From assembly GCF_021442385.1 (NCBI RefSeq), contig NZ_MUZA01000010.1:62001-126000 (forward strand): DNA of 64,000 nucleotides. Direction: 5' to 3'. This DNA comes from Micromonospora sp. MH99 (lineage in GTDB: Bacteria; Actinomycetota; Actinomycetes; Mycobacteriales; Micromonosporaceae). How positions within the stretch are numbered: the stretch's first letter is position 1; every line of letters begins with the position of its first letter. The position numbers were made by a program, and so were the translations under genes. Shown here one piece after another: positions 33,114-42,600 of this stretch. The notes beneath the pieces were generated by a model. It had not been told where the DNA came from and searched no databases. It saw only the letters and a list, made by a program, of their open reading frames with translations.

Positions 33114-33863
33114 ATGAACCGCGCAGTCGCCGAGGCGATGTCAGCATCCGGCCTGACGGCGGACAGTCTCGCCGCTGAGATCGGGGTGGATCCGAAGACG
33201 GCGGCCAAGTGGGCGAACCCGGGACGGATTCCTCAGACACGCCACCGGTCGAAGGTCGCAGCGGTCCTCGGCCGCGACGAGATGGACCTGTGGCCCGACC
33301 TGTTCAAGCGGCGCGAGCCTGCATGGCTCCGGCCCTGGACTGACATCGAGCGCGAGGCCGTCGGGTTGCGGTGGTATGAGTCCACCGTGTTGCCCGGCCT
33401 CCTGCAGACCGAGGCGTACGCGCGCGCCGTGCTGACCAGCGGACTCTGGGCAGATGACGACCTCGCGGCGCACGTGGAGACCCGGCTGCGCCGGCAGGCC
33501 GCCGTCTTCGATCGACCCCGTCCACCGCTGACCGTCTTCGTCATCGACGAGGCGGCGCTGCGCCGGGGAAGAACAGACATCATGGCGGAGCAGCTCAATC
33601 ATCTGATGGTGCTCGCCGAACGGCCGGCCGTGATGATCCATGTGCTTCCCCTGACTGCTGGGTTCCACCCCGGCCAGGCCGGGCCGTTCGTCATCGCCAG
33701 CACGCCGGACGGCGGCGACGTCGGCTACCTCGACGACCAGGCGGCCGGACGCCTCAGCAATGACGTTGCTCCGCTCTGGGCGGTCTGGGATAGCGTGAGG
33801 TCGTTAGCGCTACCGCGAGACCTGACCATCGACCTGATGAGAGCGCGAGCATGGATGACGTGA
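33114..33863 (+). CDS. Helix-turn-helix regulator, Scr1 family (second locus)
   Basis: A 249-residue regulator with an N-terminal helix-turn-helix (AEAMSASGLTADSLAAEIG then DPKTAAKWANPGR) and a DUF5753 domain marked by STVLPGLLQTEAYARAVL and AVMIHVLPLTAGFHPGQ. The HTH part is shorter and more divergent than that of the 893-1678 paralogue. ATG 33114 is chosen because GGGAGGGG precedes it by six bases. It overlaps the DUF397 gene by 13 bp and is divergent from the hypothetical plus zinc-ribbon operon, mirroring the first locus. Confidence 0.9.
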   Translation: MNRAVAEAMSASGLTADSLAAEIGVDPKTAAKWANPGRIPQTRHRSKVAAVLGRDEMDLWPDLFKRREPAWLRPWTDIEREAVGLRWYESTVLPGLLQTEAYARAVLTSGLWADDDLAAHVETRLRRQAAVFDRPRPPLTVFVIDEAALRRGRTDIMAEQLNHLMVLAERPAVMIHVLPLTAGFHPGQAGPFVIASTPDGGDVGYLDDQAAGRLSNDVAPLWAVWDSVRSLALPRDLTIDLMRARAWMT

Positions 33864-34054
33864 GCGGCGCCCGTTGGCGCAAGAGCACCCGCAGCAGCTC
33901 GAACGGTGGAGCGTGCGTGGAGGTGGCCGACAATCTGCCCAGCGTCGTGCTCGTCCGCGACACGAAGGACCGGGCCGGCGGCACGCTGGCGTTCCGGCCG
34001 GTCGCCTGGGCGAGCTTCGTCGATCTGGTGAAGGAGAGTGACCAGGTCGGCTGA
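33851..34054 (+). CDS. DUF397 domain protein (second locus)
   Basis: A 67-residue DUF397 protein. WRKSTRSSSNGGACVEVADN and the following LPSVVLVRDTKDRAGGTL segment match the paralogue at 681-896 almost residue for residue, and AWASFVDLVK ends the fold. The start lies inside the Scr1 gene, so both proteins are made together. Its role is unknown beyond pairing with the regulator. Confidence 0.9.
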   Translation: MDDVSGARWRKSTRSSSNGGACVEVADNLPSVVLVRDTKDRAGGTLAFRPVAWASFVDLVKESDQVG

Positions 34055-34105
34055 GCCGGTCCGCTGCTGCCGTTGGACAGCCCTGCCGTCACGCCCATGG
34101 TTGAT

Positions 34106-34173
34106 CCGCTCCAGCTCGGCGATATGGGGGCATCCCGACCGCCGGACACCCCAATATCGGCGACCTGGAGCGG
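34106..34173. repeat. Extragenic inverted repeat with 25-bp arms
   Basis: 34106-34130 pairs with 34149-34173 at 22 of 25 positions around an 18-bp spacer. The core GCGATAT/ATATCG is AT-richer than the surroundings. It fills most of the 207-bp gap between DUF397 and the PIN gene and looks like a REP-type element. Confidence 0.7.
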
Positions 34174-34261
34174 ACCAATCGGTCGCCGTCTCTGGCGCAC
34201 CACGCGCTGCCGACGGCGACGAGGTCCACCGCCGAGCGTCAAGCGATCACCTTGTCACCCG

Positions 34262-34660
34262 TCAAGCCAGGTCGAGGATGCTCCAGTTGGTTGGCAGCAC
34301 CTTCGCCGCGACCTTGGGCTGCGCGGTCGCGTAGTGCGCCTCGTGTCTGACCGCCGCACGGGCGGCCTGACCGGATGCGATGTCGCCGTCGACGGCGCGG
34401 GCCAGCGTGCCCACGACTCGGGCGTCGTCGGGATCGAGCGGCAGCAGGCGTATCACCGGGGCAGTCATCATCAGGCCCAGCAGCGCCGCCTCGATCTCGT
34501 CGCCCGCGCCCGCGAATGCGACCGCCAGGCAGGCGGCGGGCACGGCCACCTGCCGCCCCTCATCGGCGACCTCCAGCATCAACTCCCCCACCGAGACATT
34601 GCCCTTGAGGTAGGCCGTCAACGCCGACGCGTCGAACACGGCAGCAATCTGATCGCTCAT
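34262..34660 (-). CDS. PIN-like domain protein, VapC-type toxin candidate
   Basis: A 132-residue protein. AVFDASALTAYLKG at the start carries the first PIN aspartate, and VRLLPLDP-like strands and the RHEAHYATAQPKVAA tail follow. PIN toxins are metal-dependent RNases. The later acidic residues (DGDIASGQAARAAV region) are less canonical, so activity is uncertain. Its start overlaps the stop of the upstream antitoxin-like gene (34657-34660), the usual VapBC order. Confidence 0.75.
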   Translation of the reverse strand: MSDQIAAVFDASALTAYLKGNVSVGELMLEVADEGRQVAVPAACLAVAFAGAGDEIEAALLGLMMTAPVIRLLPLDPDDARVVGTLARAVDGDIASGQAARAAVRHEAHYATAQPKVAAKVLPTNWSILDLA

Positions 34661-34908
34661 CCGGCGTCTCGCAACATCCGGCGCCCCTCCGCGAGAGCGT
34701 CCGGCGGAATGGGTGCCGCCAACCGCTCACGCCACCGCGCCCTGCCCTCCTCGGTCACCTCGATGCCGGCTCGGCGCAGCACCTCATGGAGGTGCCCTGC
34801 GGCCATCTGGGCCCGCACCGCAGCGGTGATCGCGGCCGAGACGTTGGGCTGCCGATCGAGCCACTCCGCGACGTCGTCGGGGAGGCTCACCGAGCGCTTC
34901 GAGGTCAT
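34657..34908 (-). CDS. Ribbon-helix-helix antitoxin candidate (VapB-like)
   Basis: An 83-residue protein. MTSKRSVSLPDDVAEWLDRQ has the beta-strand plus helix of RHH DNA-binding antitoxins, followed by NVSAAITAAVRAQM; the C-terminal half is Arg/Ala-rich and would wrap the toxin. Only ATG 34908 gives the standard RHH start; the frame is open to 34983. With the next gene it forms a compact toxin-antitoxin-like operon that may autoregulate. Confidence 0.78.
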   Translation of the reverse strand: MTSKRSVSLPDDVAEWLDRQPNVSAAITAAVRAQMAAGHLHEVLRRAGIEVTEEGRARWRERLAAPIPPDALAEGRRMLRDAG

Positions 34909-34969
34909 GGCCGCCAGCCTACCAACGCCGGTAGCACCAGCGGTACTACCGAAGTTCCGGGCGGCCCCG

Positions 34970-36016
34970 TCAGCGGCGGCCACGTCGGCTCCGCTTTCGG
35001 GGGCGCACCACGCCGGGCATCCCTACCGACGGCCAGCCGTCCAGCTCGGAGGGCGGCACACCGCGCCGGAGCAGGTCGTCCAGGAGCAGGGCCAGCGAGT
35101 AGTCGGGGTGCAGGCTCAGCGTGCGCTCCAGCGCGACCGCCGCCAGCGCCCCCTGCCCCGCCCGCCAGGCCGCGAAGGCCAGCAACGCGCCCGGCGCGGC
35201 GGTCAGCTCCGGCTCGGCCCGACGGAGCACGTCGGTCCAGAGGGCGATGTCCCGGTCACGACCGTCGGTGCGCTCCCAGGCGTGATCGCGCACCGGCAGG
35301 TGACTCAGCAGCATGCTCAACCAGGCCACCTCGTCGTCGTCGAGGCGCTCACCGCGCCGCTGCCGGCGTTGCGCCTCGCGGACCGCCGCCACCCCGGCGG
35401 TACGCAGCGCCCGCCCGCCGAGCAGGTCACTGGCGGGCGCCTGCTCGACCAGCTCGACCAGTCGCCGTTCCGCCCGCACGGTGGCCGCGTGCAGCGCGTC
35501 GCGGGCCGGGCCGTCCACCGGCGACACCTGCGCCACGAGGGCCGCCCGGTCGGGGAGGGCGACCTGACCGGCGAACACGGCCGACGCGGTCACCGGGTTG
35601 GCCGTCGGGTCGTAGCGCCGACCCTCGGGTGGGCAACAGTCGGCCTCGGTGCACAGGTACGACCACCACCGGCCGTCGGTCACCCGCAGCGCGTCGAGCA
35701 CGTCCAGGCCGGCGCCGGTCAGGGCGGCGCGTACGGCGTCCACGCTCGGGGTCACCCGGTCGGGTGGCCCGTAGCCCACCACGGTGGCGGCGTCCGCGCC
35801 CTGTCGAGAGATCACCCCGGCCAGGTGTCGGGCACGGTCGACCGGGTCCGTGGACGGTTCGGGCAGGTCGGCGCGGGCGGCGAAGATGATCTGCCGGCCG
35901 CGCAGCGCGACCGCGACCACGCTGTCGGCGGGATGGAAGCCGAGCAGGTACGGCACGGCGGCGATCAGGTCGGCGGGCGAGCGGACGGAGAGCTTCGCGC
36001 GTTCGGTCGAGGTCAT
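34970..36016 (-). CDS. DUF4192 domain protein
   Basis: A 348-residue soluble protein. LSVRSPADLIAAVPYLLGFHPADSVVAVALRGR (two adjacent blocks) opens the DUF4192 domain found throughout actinobacteria. CTEADCCPPEGRRYDP and the tetratricopeptide-like end (LERTLSLHPDYSLALLLDDLL in two helices) are also typical. The last residues are basic (RPRKRSRRGRR). Function unknown. ATG 36016 is chosen; upstream frame crosses the DnaA-box-like region. It is divergent from the kinase-moaA-moaD genes. Confidence 0.85.
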   Translation of the reverse strand: MTSTERAKLSVRSPADLIAAVPYLLGFHPADSVVAVALRGRQIIFAARADLPEPSTDPVDRARHLAGVISRQGADAATVVGYGPPDRVTPSVDAVRAALTGAGLDVLDALRVTDGRWWSYLCTEADCCPPEGRRYDPTANPVTASAVFAGQVALPDRAALVAQVSPVDGPARDALHAATVRAERRLVELVEQAPASDLLGGRALRTAGVAAVREAQRRQRRGERLDDDEVAWLSMLLSHLPVRDHAWERTDGRDRDIALWTDVLRRAEPELTAAPGALLAFAAWRAGQGALAAVALERTLSLHPDYSLALLLDDLLRRGVPPSELDGWPSVGMPGVVRPRKRSRRGRR

Positions 36017-36056
36017 GCAGGAAGGCTGCGTCCGGCCTGCTGAGGCTTCCAGACCC

Positions 36057-36082
36057 TGTGGATGACACGCGGCTTGTCCACA
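36057..36082. promoter_or_regulatory. Inverted pair of DnaA-box-like 9-mers
   Basis: TGTGGATGA (36057-36065) and TTGTCCACA (36074-36082) face each other 8 bp apart. TTGTCCACA is the DnaA box described for Streptomyces origins. The pair lies in the divergent gap between DUF4192 and the kinase gene. It could titrate DnaA or link these promoters to DnaA; unproven. Confidence 0.45.
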
Positions 36083-36168
36083 GTTACCGAAAGTATTGCC
36101 GCAGGTGGACGCGTTTCGATGTGCGCACACGACACCGCCGTGTCATGGGCGGCGGCTACCGTGCGCTG

Positions 36169-37083
36169 ATGGACCTGGCGTACCTGCGCGCTCATCCGGC
36201 ACACCTGCCGACGTTCCGGACCCATCAGCGACTCCGCGAGACGCCGGTCGCCGGGGGAGACATCTGCGCCGCCGCCCGCCTCACCCTGGACGACGGTCAC
36301 TCGGTCTTCGCCAAGTCCTGGCCGGAGCGGGCCGACCGGCCGGTGCCCGAGGGCTTCTTCGCCGCCGAGGCCGCCGGGCTGCGCTGGCTGCGGGAGGCCG
36401 ACGCGATAGGCGTACCCGAGGTGATCGTGGCGTTGCCCGACCTGCTGGCGCTCGACTGGGTGGAGCCCGGCGAGCCGACGCCGGCGGCTGCCGAACGCCT
36501 CGGTCGGGAGCTGGCGGCCCTGCACCGGGCCGGAGCACCGACCTTCGGTGCGGAGTGGGCCGGCTTCATCGGGGCGCTCGGGCAGGACAACACGCCCGAC
36601 GACGGTCCCTGGTCGACGTGGTTCGCGCGACGCCGGCTCGCCCCCTACCTGCGGCTGTCGGTCGACGGCGGTGCGCTCAGCAGCGCCGACGCCGCGCTGG
36701 TCGAGCAGGTGATCGGCCGGGTCGACGAGTTCGGCGGGGACGAGCCGCCCTCCCGGATCCACGGCGACCTGTGGCCGGGCAACGTGCTGTGGGGCGCCGA
36801 CGAGCGGGCCTGGCTGATCGACCCGGCGGCGCACGGCGGGCACCGCGAGACCGACCTCGCCCAACTGGCGCTGTTCGGCGGCGTCGCGCACACCGATCGG
36901 GTGCTTGCCGCCTACCGGGAGAGCTGGCCGCTGGCCGACGGTTGGCGCGACCGGGTGCCGCTGCACCAGCTGCATCTGCTGCTCGTGCACACCGCGCTGT
37001 TCGGCGCGGGTTACCGCGATGCGGTCATCGAACTCGCCCGAGCCGCCCTGGGCAGCGTCGAGCGCGCTACGGTCGACCGGTGA
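36169..37083 (+). CDS. Fructosamine kinase / aminoglycoside phosphotransferase-like kinase
   Basis: A 304-residue kinase-fold protein. IHGDLWPGNVLW is the catalytic Brenner-type loop (HGDxxxxN) and WLIDPAAHGGHRETDLAQL the metal-binding DPA segment; VFAKSWPER provides the ATP-binding lysine. These motifs match the fructosamine-3-kinase family, which repairs glycated proteins, more closely than antibiotic kinases. ATG 36169 is used; ATG 36145 is possible. The stop overlaps the GTG of moaA, so they are coupled. Confidence 0.88.
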   Translation: MDLAYLRAHPAHLPTFRTHQRLRETPVAGGDICAAARLTLDDGHSVFAKSWPERADRPVPEGFFAAEAAGLRWLREADAIGVPEVIVALPDLLALDWVEPGEPTPAAAERLGRELAALHRAGAPTFGAEWAGFIGALGQDNTPDDGPWSTWFARRRLAPYLRLSVDGGALSSADAALVEQVIGRVDEFGGDEPPSRIHGDLWPGNVLWGADERAWLIDPAAHGGHRETDLAQLALFGGVAHTDRVLAAYRESWPLADGWRDRVPLHQLHLLLVHTALFGAGYRDAVIELARAALGSVERATVDR

Positions 37084-38093
37084 GTGTCGCCCCACGAACC
37101 GACGGCGTCCTCGTCGACCGGTACGGCCGGGTCGCACGGGATCTGCGCGTGTCCCTCACCGACAAGTGCAACCTGCGGTGCACGTACTGCATGCCGGCCG
37201 AGGGGCTGCCCTGGTTGGCCGGGCCGGAGCTACTCACCGACGAGGAGATCGTCCGGCTGGTCCGGGTGGCCGTCGAGCGGCTCGGTGTGACCGAGGTGCG
37301 GTTCACCGGTGGGGAGCCGCTGATCCGGCCCGGGCTGCTCGGCATCGTGGCAGCGGTCGCCGCGCTCGACCCCCGCCCACGGGTCTCGCTCACCACGAAC
37401 GGCATCGGCCTGGACCGGTTGGCGCCCGCGCTGCGTACGGCCGGCCTGGACCGGGTGAACGTCTCGCTGGACACGCTGGACCCGGCCCGGTTCACCCAGC
37501 TCACCCGCCGTCCCCGCCTCGACGCGGTGCTGGCGGGGCTCGCCGGGGCGGCTGCCGCCGGGCTCAACCCCGTAAAGATCAACTCTGTGTTGATGCGCGG
37601 TGTCAACGAGGACGAGGCGCCGGCCCTGCTCCGCTTCGCGCTCGACCACGGCTACCAGCTGCGGATCATCGAGCAGATGCCGCTGGACGCGCAACACGGC
37701 TGGGACCGCAGCACGATGGTCACCGCCGAGGAGATCCTGGCCTCCCTGCGTACCCGTTTCGCTCTCAGCCCTGACCCGGCCGAGCGCGGCGCGGCACCGG
37801 CGGAGACCTGGCTGGTCGACGGCGGCCCGGCCCGGGTCGGCGTAATCGCCAGCGTGACCCGGCCCTTCTGCGGCGACTGCGACCGCACCCGGCTGACAGC
37901 TGACGGTCAGATCCGCGCCTGCCTGTTCGCCACCGAGGAGTCCGACCTGCGGGCGGCGCTGCGCGGCGGCGCGACCGACGACGAGGTGGCACAGCGGTGG
38001 CGCACCGCGATGTGGGGCAAGCGCGCCGGGCACGGCATCGACGACCCCACCTTCCTCCAGCCGACCCGGCCGATGTCCGCGATCGGGGGCTGA
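37080..38093 (+). CDS. moaA: GTP 3',8-cyclase MoaA (molybdopterin biosynthesis)
   Basis: A 337-residue radical-SAM enzyme for the first step of molybdenum-cofactor synthesis, GTP to 3',8-cyclo-H2GTP. The N-terminal cluster motif is CNLRCTYCM, followed by EVRFTGGEPLIRPGL. The C-terminal cluster cysteines are in FCGDCDRTRLTADGQIRACLF (two adjacent blocks). The C-terminal Gly-Gly (SAIGG) needed for activity is present. The GTG overlaps the kinase stop by four bases; moaD follows three bases after the stop. Confidence 0.96.
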   Translation: MSVAPRTDGVLVDRYGRVARDLRVSLTDKCNLRCTYCMPAEGLPWLAGPELLTDEEIVRLVRVAVERLGVTEVRFTGGEPLIRPGLLGIVAAVAALDPRPRVSLTTNGIGLDRLAPALRTAGLDRVNVSLDTLDPARFTQLTRRPRLDAVLAGLAGAAAAGLNPVKINSVLMRGVNEDEAPALLRFALDHGYQLRIIEQMPLDAQHGWDRSTMVTAEEILASLRTRFALSPDPAERGAAPAETWLVDGGPARVGVIASVTRPFCGDCDRTRLTADGQIRACLFATEESDLRAALRGGATDDEVAQRWRTAMWGKRAGHGIDDPTFLQPTRPMSAIGG

Positions 38094-38096
38094 CCC

Positions 38097-38351
38097 GTGC
38101 AACCGAGACCGCTGACCGTCCGCTACTTCGCCGGCGCGCGCGCCGCAGCCGGCCGCGCCGAGGAGGTCACCGCCGCCGGCCGGTCACTCGACGACCTCAC
38201 CACCGAGCTGGCCCAGCGGCACGGTGACCGGCTCGCCGCCGTGCTGCGGGTGGCCAGTTTCCTCGTGGACGGCGTCGCCTGTCATGATCGTCGGGCACCC
38301 CTGCCGGGCGGGGCCACGATCGATGTCCTGCCCCCGTTCGCGGGCGGCTGA
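38097..38351 (+). CDS. moaD: MoaD/ThiS-family sulfur carrier (molybdopterin synthase small subunit)
   Basis: An 84-residue beta-grasp protein beginning TVRYFAGARAAAGRAEE and ending PPFAGG. The terminal Gly-Gly is thiocarboxylated and donates sulfur through MoaE to make molybdopterin. It directly follows moaA. The large subunit moaE is 12 kb away at 50641-51069, so the two synthase subunits are not co-transcribed. Confidence 0.93.
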   Translation: MQPRPLTVRYFAGARAAAGRAEEVTAAGRSLDDLTTELAQRHGDRLAAVLRVASFLVDGVACHDRRAPLPGGATIDVLPPFAGG

Positions 38352-38363
38352 GGGGGCGCACAC

Positions 38364-39614
38364 ATGTTGGCGGTTCTGGGGTTCATGGGCGTCCTGGCGC
38401 TGGTCACCGGCCTGATCCATCTCTATCTGTGGAAGCGTCTCATCCGGGACACCACCACGCCGGGTCGCTGGCGGCGGGTCGGCGGGATCGTCGCCCTGGT
38501 GCTGGCGGTGCTCGTGCCGGCCACCCTCGTCGGCACGCAGGCCGGCCTGTACTGGCTCGCCTGGCCCGGCTACCTGTGGCTCGCGGTGATGTTCTACCTG
38601 CTGGTCACGCTCGTCGTGCTGGAAGTGCCGATGCTTGTCGTCCGGCTGGTGCTGCGCCGCCGGGTGACCGCCGCCGAGCCGACCACCGCCGCGCCCGAGC
38701 CGGTGCTGGTCGGGGCCGCCGGGCCCGCCGATCCGCCGGCCACCGGCGCCGTCGCGGCACCGGACCACGACCCGGCCCGCCGTCTGCTGCTGGCCCGCGG
38801 AGCCGCCATCTTCGCCGGCCTCACCGCCACCGGCATCACGGGGTACGGCGTCCGCACGGCACTCGGCCCGCCCCAACTCGACCGGGTGCAGATCCCCCTG
38901 CGCAAACTCCCGCGCAGCATGGACGGCCTGCGCATCGCCACCGTCTCGGACATCCACCTCGGCCCCCTGCGCGGGCGGGCGCACACCGAGCGGATCGTCG
39001 CCGCGATCAACCGTCTCGACGCGGACCTGGTCGCGGTCGTCGGTGACCTGGTCGACGGCTCGGTCGCCGAACTGGGGCCGGCCGCCGCGCCGCTTCGCGA
39101 CCTGCGCTCCCGGTACGGCAACTTCTTCGTCACCGGCAACCATGAGTACTACTCCGGCGTCCAGGAGTGGGTCCAGGAGGTGGACCGTCTCGGCCTGCGG
39201 GTGCTGCAGAACCGTCGACAGGAGATCCAGGCCCGGGGCGGTGTGCTCGACCTGGCCGGCGTGAACGACCTGAACGCGGACCCGGCGGGCACCGGCCTCG
39301 CCGCCGGTCCGGACTTCGCCGCCGCCCTCGGTGACCGCGATCCGAGCCGCCCGGTCGTCCTGCTCGCCCACCAGCCCCTCGCCGCGAAGCAGGCGGCCAG
39401 CTACGGCGTCGACCTGCAGCTCTCCGGGCACACGCACGGCGGGCAGGTGGTGCCGTTCAACCTGGTCGTCAAGCTTCAGCAGCCGGTGGTCAGCGGTCTC
39501 GGCGAGGTCGACGGCACGAAGGTCTACGTGACCAACGGCGCCGGTTTCTGGGGCCCGCCGGTGCGGGTGGGCGCCAAGCCGCAGATCAGCCTCGTGGAGC
39601 TGCGCTCGGCATAG
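38364..39614 (+). CDS. Membrane-anchored metallophosphoesterase (YkuE-like)
   Basis: A 416-residue protein. Three or four N-terminal helices (to about residue 95) and a further hydrophobic helix near residue 150 anchor it. The catalytic domain lies after about residue 180, with TVSDIHLGPLRG, VVGDLVDGSV, FVTGNHEYYSG, VLLAHQPLAAKQA and SGHTHGGQVVPF, a complete calcineurin-type metal site. Relatives remove phosphate from lipids such as UDP-diacylglucosamine-type substrates. It follows moaD by 12 bases but is unlikely to be part of that pathway. Confidence 0.9.
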   Translation: MLAVLGFMGVLALVTGLIHLYLWKRLIRDTTTPGRWRRVGGIVALVLAVLVPATLVGTQAGLYWLAWPGYLWLAVMFYLLVTLVVLEVPMLVVRLVLRRRVTAAEPTTAAPEPVLVGAAGPADPPATGAVAAPDHDPARRLLLARGAAIFAGLTATGITGYGVRTALGPPQLDRVQIPLRKLPRSMDGLRIATVSDIHLGPLRGRAHTERIVAAINRLDADLVAVVGDLVDGSVAELGPAAAPLRDLRSRYGNFFVTGNHEYYSGVQEWVQEVDRLGLRVLQNRRQEIQARGGVLDLAGVNDLNADPAGTGLAAGPDFAAALGDRDPSRPVVLLAHQPLAAKQAASYGVDLQLSGHTHGGQVVPFNLVVKLQQPVVSGLGEVDGTKVYVTNGAGFWGPPVRVGAKPQISLVELRSA

Positions 39615-39660
39615 CGGACGTCACGTCCGCGCGTGGCGGAAGGCGGGCCGCGCGGCGGGC

Positions 39661-42600
39661 GTGACAGGATGCGGCGTGCCCCCGTTCAGCGCCGTACCCC
39701 CCGGTGGCCGTTCGCCCTTCGTCGCGGACCTGCACATCCACTCGAAGTATTCACGCGCGTGCAGCCGTGACCTGACGTTGCCGACCCTCGGCTGGTGGGC
39801 GCGGCGCAAGGGCATCGCCCTGCTCGGCACCGGCGACTTCACCCACCCCGCCTGGTACGACCACCTGACCGAGACGCTGCGCCCGGCCGAGCCCGGGCTC
39901 TACCGGCTCGCCCCGGAGGCGGAGCGCGACGTCGCCCGCCGGCTGCCGCCGCGACTCGCCGGCACCACCGACGCCGACGCGGTCCGGTTCATGCTGAGCG
40001 TGGAGATCTCCACTATCTACAAGCGGGACGACCGGACCCGCAAGGTGCACCACCTCATCTACCTCCCCGATCTGGAAGCGGTGGCCCGGTTCAACACCGC
40101 GCTCGGCCGGATCGGCAACCTCGGCTCCGACGGCCGACCGATCCTCGGCCTGGACTCGCGGGACCTGCTGGAGATCACCCTGGAGGCGAGCCCGGACGGT
40201 TATCTCGTCCCGGCGCACATCTGGACGCCGTGGTTCTCCGCGCTCGGCTCGAAGTCCGGCTTCGACGCGATCGCCGACTGTTACGCCGACCTGGCCGAGC
40301 ACATCTTCGCCGTGGAGACCGGCCTCTCGTCCGACCCAGCGATGAACTGGCGCGTCGGCAGCCTGGACGGCTACCAACTGGTCTCCAACTCGGACGCGCA
40401 CTCGCCGCCGGCCCTGGGCCGGGAGGCCACCGTGCTGACCGCCGAGCGGGACTACTTCGCCGTCCGGGAGGCGCTGCGCACCGGTGACGGCCTGGCCGGC
40501 ACCATCGAGTTCTTCCCGGAGGAGGGCAAGTACCACGCGGACGGGCACCGGCTCTGCGGGGTCAACTGGTCCCCCGAGCGGACCCGGGCCGCCGGGGGGC
40601 TCTGCCCCGAGTGCGGCAAGCCGCTCACCGTGGGCGTGCTCAGCCGCATCGAGGAGCTGGCCGACCGACCCGACGGGCACCGCCCGGCGCACGCCCGGGA
40701 CGTCACCCATCTGGTGCCGCTCGCCGAGATCCTTGGTGAGATCAACAAGGTGGGCGCCCGGTCGAAGAAGGTCGAGGGGAAACTCAACGACCTGCTCGCC
40801 GCGCTCGGCCCCGAGTTGGAGATCCTGACCACGACGCCGTTGTCCGACATCGCGCAGGCCGGCGGTGACGTGCTCGCGGAGGGCATCGGGCGGCTGCGGC
40901 GTGGCGACGTACGCCGGGTGCCGGGTTACGACGGCGAGTACGGCGTGATCACCCTGTTCGACCCGGCGGAGCTGGGCACGGGTGCGGGCACGGCACAGGA
41001 GACGCTGTTCGACGTACCCGTGCCGGCGCAGCGGCGACCCGCGGAGCCGGCGGCCAAGGCCACGGCCAAACGCCCGGCGGCGGCCAAGGCGGAACCCAAG
41101 CGCAAGCCGGTCCCGGCGCCCGCGCCGCCGATCGCGTCGCCACCGTCACCGCACGAGCCGTTCGAGCCGATGCTCTCCGGCATGGAGGAGGTCGGCACCG
41201 GCCTGCTGGACCGGCTGGACGCCATGCAGCGGGTGGCGGCATCCGCGCCCGGCGGGCCACTGCTCATCGTGGCCGGTCCGGGCACCGGCAAGACCCGGAC
41301 GCTGACCCACCGGATCGCGTACCTGTGCGCGGAGCTGAACGTCTTTCCCGAGCACTGCCTCGCGATCACGTTCACCCGGCGGGCGGCCGAGGAGCTGCGG
41401 CACCGCCTCGACGGTCTGCTCGGCCCGGTCGCCGAGGACGTCACAGTCGGCACGTTCCACGCGCTGGGGTTGACCATCCTGCGGGAGAACGCCGACGCGG
41501 CGGGCCTGCCGGCCGGGTTCCGGATCGCCGACGACGGCGAGCGGGCGGCGGCGCGGTCCGAGGCCGGCGACGATGCCGCCAGCTACACGGCGCTGCTGCG
41601 CAAGCAGGACCTGGTCGACCTGGACGAGCTGGTGAGCCTCCCGGTCGAGCTGCTGCGGGCCGACCGGAAGCTGGTCGAGCGGTACCGGGACCGCTGGCGG
41701 TGGATCTTCGTCGACGAGTACCAGGACGTCGACGAGGTGCAGTACGAGCTGCTGCGACTGCTCAGCCCGGCCGACGGCAACCTCTGCGCGATCGGTGACC
41801 CGGATCAGGCTATCTACTCGTTCCGGGGTGCCGACGTCGGCTACTTCCTGCGCTTCTCCGAGGACTTCACAGACGCCCGGCTGGTCCGGCTCAACCGCAA
41901 CTACCGCTCGTCCGCGCCCATCCTGGCCGCCGCCGTGCAGGCCATCGCGCCGTCCTCGCTGGTGCGGGGCCGGCGGCTGGACCCGGCCCGACTCGACCCG
42001 GAAGCCCCACTCGTCGGGCGGTACCCGGCGGCGTCGGTTGCCGAGGAGGCCGACTTCGTGGTGCGTACCGTCGACGAGCTGGTCGGCGGCCTGTCCCACC
42101 GTTCCCTGGACTCGGGCCGGATCGACGGCCGGACCACCTCGCTCTCGTTCTCCGACATCGCCGTGCTGTACCGCACCGACGCGCAGGCCGCCCCGATCGT
42201 GGACGCCCTGACCCGGGCCAACATTCCGGTGCAGAAGCGCTCGCACGACCGGCTGCGGGACCGGCCCGGCGTGGCGGCCATCGCCCGCGAGCTGCGGCAC
42301 GCCGACGGGTTGGCCGGCTCGCTGGCCGCCCGGGTGCGCCTGGCCGGCCAGGTGGTCGCCGAGCGTTTCGCGGTGCCCACCCTGGACGGCGCCGGCAGCA
42401 CGGTCCGCCCCGACGACGTCCGCTCGGCGGTGGACCTGCTGACCCCGCTGGCCCGCCGCTGCGGCGACGACCTGGAGGCGTTCCTGTCGCAGTTGGCCAC
42501 CGGCGCGGAGGTGGACGCGCTCGACCCGCGTGCCGAGGCGGTCACCCTGCTCACCCTGCACGCCGCGAAGGGCCTGGAGTTCCCGGTGGTCTTCCTGGTC

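Noticed and set aside
34073..36043. 656-codon plus-strand open frame
   Set aside because: It lies opposite the PIN, antitoxin and DUF4192 genes, which have clear domain motifs. Low stop-codon density in high-G+C DNA creates such frames.
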